DNA of 36,126 bases. It comes from an uncultured SAR86 cluster bacterium (lineage in GTDB: Bacteria; Pseudomonadota; Gammaproteobacteria; Magnimaribacterales; D2472). The stretch lies in assembly GCA_902623535.1 (NCBI GenBank), contig CACNUA010000010.1, positions 1-36,126 of the forward strand. The letters are read 5' to 3'. Below, in pieces: positions 1 through 7,489 of this stretch. The notes under the pieces are model-generated. The model was not told the origin of the DNA. It saw only the letters and a program-made list of their open reading frames with translations, and ran no database searches. Within the stretch, counting starts at the first letter, position 1. The number at the start of each line of letters is the position of its first letter. Both the position numbers and the translations under genes were made by a program.

Positions 1-1271
1 CTGAGGCTGAAAACTGTGATCTTATTGGTTTATCAGGTTTGATCACTCCCTCATTAGATGAAATGGTTGGAGTTGCAAAGGAGATGGAAAGGAGAAATCT
101 AAAGATTCCACTTCTTATTGGTGGGGCTACCACAAGCCCTGCACATACTTCAGTAAAAATAGATCCAGAATATAGCGGTTCAGTTGTCTATGTTAAGGAT
201 GCTTCAAGATCTGTAGGGGTTGCGCAAAAATTGATGAACCAACCAGATGAATATAAACAAGAATTAGATAAAGCCCATGCTAATAAAAGAGAGGCTTTCG
301 CTTCAAGAAAAGCATCTCCCCTTAGACCTTATGATGATGCACAGGCAAGAAGACCAAAAATAGATATGTCATTAAAAACTGAAGCGCCTCTTAAGCTAGG
401 TATATCTGAATTAAATCCATCGCTCGAAGAGTTACAAGATTACATAGATTGGATGCCTTATTTTAATGCATGGGAGTTTAGCGGAAGGTTTCCTGATTTG
501 TTAAGCGACCCCTCAAAGGGTCCAGAAGCCAGAAAGTTGTGGAAAGACACTCAAATAATTCTTGAAAGATTAATTAAAGAAAAATGGCTAAGCCCTAAGG
601 GAATTATTGGACTGTTTCCTGCAAGATCTTTAGGGGATGCAATTGGAGTTACAAAAACTGATGGTTCGAATGAGGAAGCTATTTTGCATTGCCTGAGACA
701 ACAAAAATCTAGAGATGATCTTGATTCATTTTCTTTGGCAGATTTTGTTGATACAAATAACGATTTTATAGGAGCTTTTGCGGTGACAGCTGGACATGGC
801 ATTGATAAATATATTGAAGATTTTGAAAAGGATCTAGATGATTATAATTCAATCATTTTAAAAGCTTTGGCTGATCGTTTTGCTGAAGCCTTTGCTGAAT
901 ATGCTCATCATAAAGTTAGGACTGATTTTTGGGGATATGCAGCTAAGGAATCGTTGGATAATGAGGCTTTTATAAAAGAAGAATACCAAGGCATACGTCC
1001 TGCTCCAGGATACCCATCATGTCCCGATCATCGTCTTAAAAATGATATTTGGGATTTATTAGATGTTGAGAAAAAAATTAATATATCTCTTACAGATTCT
1101 CTAGCAATGTTGCCAACTGCAAGCGTTAGTGGGTTATATTTTTCTCACCCCCAATCTCGCTATTTTCAACTAGGCAGGATAGATAAAGATCAGGTTGAGG
1201 CCTACTCAAATTCGAGAGGGGAAAGCATTGATGAAAATGAAACTTGGCTCTCACCAGTTTTAGGTTATTAA
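1..1271 (+). CDS. metH: Cobalamin-dependent methionine synthase, C-terminal part (5' end outside window)
   Basis: Transfers the methyl group of 5-methyltetrahydrofolate to homocysteine through methylcobalamin in the cytosol. The gene enters the window open: the frame runs from base 3 without a stop, so the TTG at 39 is an internal Leu codon. What is visible is the end of the B12-binding Rossmann domain (DLIGLSGLITPSLDEMV, then LLIGGATTSPAHT) and the complete activation domain that binds AdoMet during reductive reactivation, with its hallmark RPAPGYPSCPDH and, near the end, SVSGLYFSHPQS and WLSPVLGY. These align closely with the end of E. coli MetH, so the C-terminus is intact. It lies 23 bases upstream of btuB and probably shares its transcript. 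The homocysteine, folate and cap domains lie off the window. Confidence 0.97.
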   Translation, partial: EAENCDLIGLSGLITPSLDEMVGVAKEMERRNLKIPLLIGGATTSPAHTSVKIDPEYSGSVVYVKDASRSVGVAQKLMNQPDEYKQELDKAHANKREAFASRKASPLRPYDDAQARRPKIDMSLKTEAPLKLGISELNPSLEELQDYIDWMPYFNAWEFSGRFPDLLSDPSKGPEARKLWKDTQIILERLIKEKWLSPKGIIGLFPARSLGDAIGVTKTDGSNEEAILHCLRQQKSRDDLDSFSLADFVDTNNDFIGAFAVTAGHGIDKYIEDFEKDLDDYNSIILKALADRFAEAFAEYAHHKVRTDFWGYAAKESLDNEAFIKEEYQGIRPAPGYPSCPDHRLKNDIWDLLDVEKKINISLTDSLAMLPTASVSGLYFSHPQSRYFQLGRIDKDQVEAYSNSRGESIDENETWLSPVLGY

Positions 1272-1283
1272 ACAAAAAATTTT

Positions 1284-1287
1284 GGAG
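1284..1287 (+). promoter_or_regulatory. Ribosome binding site of btuB
   Basis: GGAG lies 7 bases before the ATG at 1295. It decides the start: an in-frame ATG at 1244 would add 17 residues inside metH and displace the signal peptide from the N-terminus. Confidence 0.7.
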
Positions 1288-1294
1288 AAATTTT

Positions 1295-3193
1295 ATGAAC
1301 ATAAGATTTGTATCTTTTAGTTTTTTGGCTCTATTGCTTTCATCAATTATGAAAGCAGAAATTGATGAAACAATTGTAGCTGCATCTTTGTTTCCAGTAA
1401 GTATTGATGATTCTGCAAATTCAATAAATGTTATATCAGCCGAAGATATTGAGAATACTCCTCACTTAAATCTTGCAGATTTACTTAGAGATCTTCCTGG
1501 CATATCTGTTAGTCAAAGCGGTGTTCTAGGATCTCAAATTCAGGTTAGAGTAAGAGGGAGTGAGGCAAATCATCTTCTTGTTCTTGTTGATGGAGTTGAA
1601 GTTAATAATGCTTCCCAGAATGACGAATTTAATTGGGGAAACATCATTCCAACTGATATCGAAAAAATCGAAGTTATTCGCGGACCACAAAGTTCAATGT
1701 TTGGAAGCGATGCCATGGCTGGAGTTGTTAATATCATCACAAAACGTGCAACAACTTCCAAAAGTACAAATGTTTTCTCAGAGCTAGGCAGCTTTAATTC
1801 TCATAAGTATGGATTTAGTAATGGGGCGTCAAAAAGCAATTTTGATTTCCGTTTTGGAGCTACAAAATTTAAGACAGATGGTGCGAATATTTCTAGGTTT
1901 GGAAATGAAAAAGATGGATACAAAAATGATTCCCTAAACTTTAAATCAAATTTAAAAATTAGTAATAGTTCTGAGCTTTCACTTATAGGAAGCTACAGTT
2001 CGGGTAATAATGAATATGATGCTGATATAGATTTCGATGGTTTGGTGGATGATCAAGATAAATATGCTAAATTCAAAAATCATCACTTTGGTTTTAAATA
2101 TAATTATCTTAATTCAGAGGGTAATTTAAGCCATCAGGTTTTAATTTCAGAATCAAACAATCAGAGCTCTGACTTTACTAATGATATCTTTGATACAAGA
2201 GTAAAGTCCTCAAAAAATCAGATTAGATCTGTTAGCACTCTTTTTTGGAATAACTCCAATCAACGTATTTCATTATTACTTGAGCATGAGAATGAGGATT
2301 TTAAGCAACAGGGCCCGATTAATGATTACGGAATTTATGGCATCTTTGACCCTAATCAGCAACGTACAAGAAAAACTGAAAGCGCATCAATTGAATACAG
2401 AACTAAACTTGATCAAGGGTCTATTTTTGCAGTGAGCTCGCGCTACGATAAGAATTCTCAATTTAAAAATGGAACTACTGCAAAAGCAGAATTGATTGTA
2501 ACCTTATCTAAATCATTAAAATTAAGAGGTAGCTATGGCACGGCCATAAAGAATCCAACTTTCACTGAGCGTTTTGGCTACTACACCAATTTTATTGGTA
2601 ATCCAGATTTACAGCCGGAGTATTCAAAAAATTTAGATCTTGGATTTGATTTTGATTTGCAAAATTACAACAGTTTATTTTCAGCTACATTATTTAAATC
2701 TAGATTGGTTGATGAGATTAATGGAAATTTCTTAGATCCAGTTACTTTTGGCTATACAGCCATTAACTTGGAAGGTAAGAGTCTTAGAGAAGGAGTCGAG
2801 TTGAATTTTTCTAGAAAGCTTTCTGAGAGATTTAAAATTAATGGATCCTATACCTATACTGATTCCATCGAACCTAACTCAAACAGGATATACGTTGATG
2901 AACTTAGAAGACCAAAGCATATTTCAAGCCTTAATATAAATTGGAATTCATCCAATAGATTGTTTCTGACCGCTAATATTAGGCACAGAAGTTCACAAAT
3001 TGATATAGTCTTTCCTAATAGAGTCGCCTTACCTGAAGTTACACTACTGAATATAAACGCAAAATATAAATTGAAAAATAAATTTATCATCAACTTCCAA
3101 CTTAATAATTTGCTTGATAAGTCATACGAAGAAGTTTATGGGTATAGAGCTTTAGGCTTTTCAGCACATCTTGGAATAAGGTATCAATTTTAG
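1295..3193 (+). CDS. btuB: TonB-dependent vitamin B12 outer-membrane receptor (BtuB-like)
   Basis: Imports cobalamin across the outer membrane using TonB energy. Starting at 1295 gives 632 residues with a signal peptide ending near residue 21 (SSIMKA), a TonB box at about 25-30 (ETIVAA), a plug domain with LLVLVDGVEVN, IEVIRGPQSSMFGSDA and GVVNIITKR, then a 22-strand-type barrel ending in a terminal Phe (GIRYQF), the usual outer-membrane assembly signal. An Asp-rich loop near residues 242-255 falls where E. coli BtuB has calcium-binding loops. Position between metH and cobO supports cobalamin as substrate over siderophores. No cobalamin riboswitch is possible in the 23-base gap after metH; any such element would be upstream of the window. 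Substrate is inferred from family and context. Confidence 0.88.
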   Translation: MNIRFVSFSFLALLLSSIMKAEIDETIVAASLFPVSIDDSANSINVISAEDIENTPHLNLADLLRDLPGISVSQSGVLGSQIQVRVRGSEANHLLVLVDGVEVNNASQNDEFNWGNIIPTDIEKIEVIRGPQSSMFGSDAMAGVVNIITKRATTSKSTNVFSELGSFNSHKYGFSNGASKSNFDFRFGATKFKTDGANISRFGNEKDGYKNDSLNFKSNLKISNSSELSLIGSYSSGNNEYDADIDFDGLVDDQDKYAKFKNHHFGFKYNYLNSEGNLSHQVLISESNNQSSDFTNDIFDTRVKSSKNQIRSVSTLFWNNSNQRISLLLEHENEDFKQQGPINDYGIYGIFDPNQQRTRKTESASIEYRTKLDQGSIFAVSSRYDKNSQFKNGTTAKAELIVTLSKSLKLRGSYGTAIKNPTFTERFGYYTNFIGNPDLQPEYSKNLDLGFDFDLQNYNSLFSATLFKSRLVDEINGNFLDPVTFGYTAINLEGKSLREGVELNFSRKLSERFKINGSYTYTDSIEPNSNRIYVDELRRPKHISSLNINWNSSNRLFLTANIRHRSSQIDIVFPNRVALPEVTLLNINAKYKLKNKFIINFQLNNLLDKSYEEVYGYRALGFSAHLGIRYQF

Positions 3194-3203
3194 GAAAGGG
3201 CAA

Positions 3204-3809
3204 TTGAAAAACAAAGGTCACACTTCTCATAAAACTAAAATGGAAAAGCTCAAAAAAAATGTTGATGCTTCAATATCTGCAGCTACTATTGATAAGGGTG
3301 TTGGTATTTTGCTTACTGGCAATGGCAAGGGAAAATCAAGTTCAGCTTTTGGAATGGTAATGCGCGCACTTGGGTATGGATATAAAGTTGCAGTTATTCA
3401 ATTTTTAAAAGGAGCACAATCATCTGGAGAGGAAAAATTTATTCAAGACAATTTCCCTGAGGTCCTCTTTCATCAAATGAAGACCGGATATACATGGGAC
3501 ACTCAAGATAGAGACAAGGATATAGCTGCTGCTATTTCTTCTTGGAAGGTAGCAAAAAAAGCTCTTGCAGATAAAAGTTTACATCTTGTGGTACTTGACG
3601 AATTGACTTACATGTTAAGTTTTAATTATTTAAATGAGTCTAAAGTCATTCAAGCACTAAAAAATAGACCACAAAATCAGTCAGTAGTTATAACTGGAAG
3701 AGGGGGAGGTAAAAAGTTAAAGAATTGGGCTGATACCGTTTCAGAAGTAAGAGATATTAAGCATGCATTTAATTCTCAAATTATGGCAAGAAAAGGTGTC
3801 GATTATTAA
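3204..3809 (+). CDS. cobO: Cob(I)alamin adenosyltransferase, CobA/CobO/BtuR type
   Basis: Adds the 5'-deoxyadenosyl group of ATP to cob(I)alamin or corrinoids, giving adenosylcobalamin. The 201-residue product matches E. coli BtuR along its length: P-loop GNGKGKSSSAFG at 39-50, VIQFLKG, TGYTWDTQDRD, VVLDELTYML, VVITGRGG and the ending KHAFNSQIMARKGVDY. The start is probably TTG at 3204, directly after an AGGAAAGGG ribosome-binding sequence and 10 bases after btuB; the ATG at 3240 lacks such a site, and the longer N-terminus (Lys-rich, ending in NVDA) also resembles BtuR. It continues the metH-btuB transcript, consistent with salvage of imported B12. Confidence 0.93.
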   Translation: MKNKGHTSHKTKMEKLKKNVDASISAATIDKGVGILLTGNGKGKSSSAFGMVMRALGYGYKVAVIQFLKGAQSSGEEKFIQDNFPEVLFHQMKTGYTWDTQDRDKDIAAAISSWKVAKKALADKSLHLVVLDELTYMLSFNYLNESKVIQALKNRPQNQSVVITGRGGGKKLKNWADTVSEVRDIKHAFNSQIMARKGVDY

Positions 3810-3836
3810 ACCTACTAGGGAATTAATACTAGAGGT
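3810..3836 (+). terminator. Weak hairpin after cobO
   Basis: ACCTACTAG and CTAGAGGT form an inverted repeat with one bulged base around a 10-base loop, immediately after the cobO stop. There is no T-run behind it, so it may be a weak terminator or RNA-processing hairpin, or chance. Confidence 0.3.
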
Positions 3837-3856
3837 GTGATTTAATAAATCTATTC

Positions 3857-4336
3857 ATGAATAAGAGTTTAATGCTACTTGTTGGTCTATTGATTGTCAG
3901 CCGACTGATAGGCCTGCCCACTAATTTTTCGCCAATGTTAGCGGTCGCAATTTTTATGCCTCGCCTAACAAGCCGAAAAAGTATTCAATCATTTTTACCT
4001 GCTGGAGTAATGTTACTTACGAGCATATTTTTGCCCCCAGTAGACTTATTAATTTTATTTTGCATTATCTTTATTTTTATCATTACCCCAATAGTAAGTA
4101 GACAGATAAATAATCTTGTTTATAGCTGTATAAGCAATGTTCTTTTATGGTTTTTTGTAGTTAATGGCGCCGTATGGATATCTGGTGGCGGCTCTTTAAT
4201 TGAAACATATATTGCGGCAATACCTTTTGATTTCAGGCTGCTGTTAAGTACGAGTTTATATCTTCTGCTTTTTAATAATCTAGAAAAGTTTGTTAAAGCA
4301 CATTCTCAACATAACAAAAAAATCTTAGATTCTTAA
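3857..4336 (+). CDS. DUF6580-like small membrane protein, candidate inner-membrane B12 permease
   Basis: A 159-residue, strongly hydrophobic protein with about five to six membrane segments. The N-terminal RLIGLPTNFSPMLAVAIF resembles the Arg/Pro/Asn-Phe-x-Pro signature I associate with DUF6580 proteins, and the later asparagine-tryptophan-rich segment (VNGAVWISGG) and AAIPFDFRLLLSTSLY also fit. The general shape (small, all-helical, no ATPase) resembles the substrate-binding S-components of ECF transporters, and the position after metH, btuB and cobO suggests a role in cobalamin passage across the inner membrane, comparable to BtuM of other proteobacteria. That function is inferred from context only. 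The ATG at 3857 has no obvious ribosome-binding site. Cysteines occur within the predicted membrane segments. Confidence 0.6.
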   Translation: MNKSLMLLVGLLIVSRLIGLPTNFSPMLAVAIFMPRLTSRKSIQSFLPAGVMLLTSIFLPPVDLLILFCIIFIFIITPIVSRQINNLVYSCISNVLLWFFVVNGAVWISGGGSLIETYIAAIPFDFRLLLSTSLYLLLFNNLEKFVKAHSQHNKKILDS

Positions 4337-4357
4337 AAAGATATCCATAAAGATATC
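4335..4357 (-). terminator. Possible terminator of the peptidase-TSUP operon
   Basis: Read on the minus strand, GATATC, a 6-base loop and GATATC are followed by TTTTT. The stem is short and AT-rich, so this is a weak call; it lies in the 27-base gap between two convergent genes, where a terminator is expected. Confidence 0.35.
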
Positions 4358-4363
4358 AAGAAT

Positions 4364-5086
4364 TTATTCAGCTCTTAATATTAACAAGATTGCCAATACG
4401 GAAAGCAAAAACTTTAAAACAGTTTGAAAAAGTTTAAAGTCAATCTTATTAATTAATCTTTTTCCAACTTTCGTGCCGAGATAACCCATCAAGCCAAGAA
4501 AAACGATCAGAGGAATATAGCTTAATAACGAGAAACCAATAACACTTATAAATAATATAATTTTTATTGAATGCTGAAAGACCATCACCAGCCCATGATT
4601 GGCCACCAACGACTCTGGCGATAAATTTTTTAGTCTCATAAAGGCTGTGACTATTGGTCCATTTGCACCTATAAAAATACCGGCGACTCCTGCAAGCAAG
4701 CCACAAATCAAATCATTTGCTAAGCCATGCTTAATAAATTTATTGATTGGCACCCAGGTTAGAAAAAGAATTGAACAACCAATGATTAAGGTAAGAATAT
4801 ATTCATCAAGGTTTTGAAAAATAAATATCGCGATCAATGACCCAATAAATGAAGCCCATAAAATAGTTTTTAAAATCCCAAAGTCAATATGCTCCTTATA
4901 GACATATACTCTAGAAATATTGTTAAGAAGCTGAACAGAGGCATGCAAGGGTATCAATGCTGATGCACCCACAAATTGCCCTAGGGATGCAAGCATAATC
5001 ATGCCTCCACCCACACTAAATATGGCAGTTATCATTGAAGTAAAAAATGAAATAGCTCCAAGAATTAAGTAGATCTCAAGAGACAT
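4364..5086 (-). CDS. TSUP (TauE/SafE) family membrane permease
   Basis: A 240-residue inner-membrane protein of the sulfite exporter TauE/SafE family (4-toluene sulfonate uptake permease superfamily). The N-terminal segment carries the glycine-rich SVGGGMIMLASL, and the second repeat has LAGVAGIFIGANGPIV, the paired pattern of this family; seven to eight hydrophobic segments are visible. Members move sulfite, sulfoacetate, taurine-derived or other small organic anions, and the substrate cannot be read here. I place the start at the ATG at 5086 rather than the in-frame TTG just before it. It overlaps the end of the preceding 96-codon gene by 11 bases, indicating coupled translation in a three-gene minus-strand operon. 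Confidence 0.85.
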   Translation of the reverse strand: MSLEIYLILGAISFFTSMITAIFSVGGGMIMLASLGQFVGASALIPLHASVQLLNNISRVYVYKEHIDFGILKTILWASFIGSLIAIFIFQNLDEYILTLIIGCSILFLTWVPINKFIKHGLANDLICGLLAGVAGIFIGANGPIVTAFMRLKNLSPESLVANHGLVMVFQHSIKIILFISVIGFSLLSYIPLIVFLGLMGYLGTKVGKRLINKIDFKLFQTVLKFLLSVLAILLILRAE

Positions 5087-5366
5087 CAAGGTACTTATTT
5101 ATTTTTTTAAGAAATCTTCTAAGTGATTTAGTGATTTCTTTTTCTTTTAGATTTTCGATAACTTCTGATTGCGAATAACCGTCCCAAAAATGAAGCTCAT
5201 AATTTTCTTTAACTTGCTTTATTTCAATTGATGGCGGATCAACATTATTTTCATCAATTACAAAGATTTTTATGTTCTCATCAATTGTAAGATCAATTTT
5301 TTCTAGGTTGGTAAAATAAGATTTAATTTGATTCTCAATTCTTTTAGAGAGAGGAAATTCATACAT
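5076..5366 (-). CDS. Unrecognised 96-residue protein
   Basis: I do not recognise this protein. It is soluble-looking, rich in Lys, Glu and Ile, with no signal peptide, membrane segment or cysteine. A central ELHFWDGYSQSEVIENLKEKE segment looks like a helix following a beta strand, and the C-terminus is basic and helical (SLRRFLKKINKYLDV). It sits 4 bases after the S9 peptidase gene and overlaps the TSUP permease by 11 bases, so it is very likely translated as part of that operon. Its tight fit between two good genes and normal codon use argue it is real. Confidence 0.7.
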   Translation of the reverse strand: MYEFPLSKRIENQIKSYFTNLEKIDLTIDENIKIFVIDENNVDPPSIEIKQVKENYELHFWDGYSQSEVIENLKEKEITKSLRRFLKKINKYLDVS

Positions 5367-5370
5367 AGCA

Positions 5371-7305
5371 TTAAAGGTGCTCCCTCAAAAATAAAACCAC
5401 TGCTTGCTGATAAATATCGCGATTTTCTTTTTTTCTATATCCGTGTCCTTCATTAAGTGCATTCATGTACCAAACTTTTTTACCGTTTTCTCTTAAGGCA
5501 GCTACTATTTGTTCAGCTTCTGTAACTGGCACCCTAGGATCATTTTCTCCTTGAACAACAAATAACGGAACTTTAATTTTATCTACATTATTATTTGGAC
5601 TTATCGATTGAAGAAACTTTTCCATTTCTGGATCACGCTCATCACCATATTCAACTCGCCTCAAATCACGCCTGTAATCTTTTGTATTTTTTAGGAAAGT
5701 AACAAAGTTTGAGATGCCTACAATATCTACTGCTGCTTTTAATCTATCACTATAATGAACTGCACTTGCAAGGACCATGTACCCTCCGTAAGAGCCCCCG
5801 TAAACAGCAACTCGTTCACTATCCAGGCTAGGTTGTGTTTCAATCCAATCAAGCAAGGCACCAATATCTTTAACTGAATTCTCTCGATTAAACCCGTTAT
5901 CAAGTGAGAGATATTCTTTTCCATAACCTTCGCTGCCACGAACATTTGGAGTTATGACCGCAGCATTAAGATTTTTTATCCATAACTGGAATGTACTGCT
6001 AAATCTAGGTCTTGATTGCCCCTCGGGACCACCATGAATATAAATTATTACCGGTTGAGGTTCTTCAGTCTTATTGGCGTATATAAATGCAGGAATCTTT
6101 CTGCTATCAAATGAAGGATAACGAATAAGCTTAGGCTCAACAAACTTTGAGGTATCTAATCCTCCCACTTCAGAGAAAGTCCAACGTGTTAGGTTGCCAT
6201 AACCAAGAGGATTACTTTTGAGATCAAGCACATGAGCATCGGACGGAGATTGGAAAGTATTTATTGTTAGACCTAAGGATTTATTATTTCTGTTAAATTC
6301 CATGCCTCCTATCAAACCAATAGGAATTGATTTAACTTTTTTGTGTTTAAATGTCTGAGGGTTAAGTAAATATAGCGAACTGTAGCCATTTTCATTCACT
6401 GTAAATGCAGCTCTGTCTCCTCTTTCATTAATTGCAAAACCATCGACATCCCAAGAAATATCTTTTGAAATGACTATTATTTCTTCAGTATTAAGGTTTT
6501 TGTATGCAAGCTGATTATATTCTGCAAATCTATCCGTAATAAAGAATAAGCCTTGATCGTTTTTATCAAATGCTAGGGCAGCATTCACAGAGGATTCATT
6601 TTCTTTACCAAGGACTAATTCCTTTTTCTTAGATTTAAGATCAATAATATAAGCTTTTGAATTTGCAACAGATATATAATTTTGGACCAATACTTTACTG
6701 TCATCTTTGGCCCAGTCACTTGCCCCCCACCAACTTCCATCAGAAGATTTAAGGAGTATCTTTGCTTTGTCAGGATTCTCCACACTCATCAACCAAATAT
6801 CATTTGATCTTCCGTTTCGCCTCGTGCTCTGAAAAGCAATCATGTCTCCACCATTACTCCACAATGGACCACCATTTCTTGAGCTACCATCAGTCAGCAA
6901 CTTAGATTCACCATTGTCAGTATCTAATAAATAAATTTGTGCATTTTCAGTACCGCCTTTATCCATTGTGAAAGCAATGGAAGAATTATTAGGATTGGTT
7001 GAAATAGAACCTAAAGGCTCTTGAAAAAAAGTAACTTGTTGTCGTGTAGCTCCTGGCGACTCTACAGAATGGAGCTGACTGACATTTCTAAATCTTGTGG
7101 TAATAAAAATTCCATTGTCATGGTTAAAACCTCTAAATCCCGCGGAGCGAACATTCTGAAATTTTGATAAATCATCCTTTATTGATTGTGGAATTATTGG
7201 GATATCCTCAAGAATTAAATTGCCATTGTTTTCAGTTCTTGCCTCTTGCGCATCCAAGATAAAAACTAGGTTTAAACAAAGGAACCATAAGATACTCTTT
7301 TTCAT
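5371..7305 (-). CDS. Secreted S9-family prolyl oligopeptidase / acylaminoacyl-peptidase-like protein
   Basis: A serine peptidase that releases or cuts short peptides, predicted periplasmic. The 644 residues begin with a signal peptide (MKKSILWFLCLNLVFILDA, cleavage near 19). Residues about 60-400 form WD40-like beta-propeller repeats of the PD40 type (for example GGPLWSNGGDMIAFQS). The C-terminal alpha/beta hydrolase domain starts near 410 (PVIIYIHGGPEGQ) and carries the nucleophile Ser505 in GGSYGGYM, Asp589 in GENDPRVPV and His621 in NEGHGYRK, so the triad is complete. Start ATG at 7305 follows a GGGG ribosome-binding sequence. It leads a minus-strand operon with the 96-residue protein and the permease, suggesting peptide or amino-acid-derived substrate use; exact specificity is unknown. 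Confidence 0.92.
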   Translation of the reverse strand: MKKSILWFLCLNLVFILDAQEARTENNGNLILEDIPIIPQSIKDDLSKFQNVRSAGFRGFNHDNGIFITTRFRNVSQLHSVESPGATRQQVTFFQEPLGSISTNPNNSSIAFTMDKGGTENAQIYLLDTDNGESKLLTDGSSRNGGPLWSNGGDMIAFQSTRRNGRSNDIWLMSVENPDKAKILLKSSDGSWWGASDWAKDDSKVLVQNYISVANSKAYIIDLKSKKKELVLGKENESSVNAALAFDKNDQGLFFITDRFAEYNQLAYKNLNTEEIIVISKDISWDVDGFAINERGDRAAFTVNENGYSSLYLLNPQTFKHKKVKSIPIGLIGGMEFNRNNKSLGLTINTFQSPSDAHVLDLKSNPLGYGNLTRWTFSEVGGLDTSKFVEPKLIRYPSFDSRKIPAFIYANKTEEPQPVIIYIHGGPEGQSRPRFSSTFQLWIKNLNAAVITPNVRGSEGYGKEYLSLDNGFNRENSVKDIGALLDWIETQPSLDSERVAVYGGSYGGYMVLASAVHYSDRLKAAVDIVGISNFVTFLKNTKDYRRDLRRVEYGDERDPEMEKFLQSISPNNNVDKIKVPLFVVQGENDPRVPVTEAEQIVAALRENGKKVWYMNALNEGHGYRKKENRDIYQQAVVLFLREHL

Positions 7306-7447
7306 ACTTTTTACCCCATAAATCAGAATCTAATAATAACAAATAAATCCTAGTAGACCGCTGAGACATTTCAAAGCAAATTGATTCAAGCTAAGATAAG
7401 TTAATGAGTCTTTTACAAATATTTCAAAACTTTCAGCTCATCGGATA

Positions 7448-7481
7448 TTTAGATTCTCAAAAGGAAAATCATTAATCTAAA
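7448..7481. promoter_or_regulatory. Perfect 8-bp dyad just upstream of the monooxygenase gene
   Basis: TTTAGATT and AATCTAAA form an exact inverted repeat with 18 bases between, ending 8 bases before the ATG at 7490, in the 184-base divergent region between the S9 peptidase and monooxygenase genes. It might be an operator or an RNA hairpin around the start; in such AT-rich DNA chance is also possible. I see no clear ribosome-binding site for the monooxygenase gene. Confidence 0.3.
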
Positions 7482-7489
7482 AATAACTT

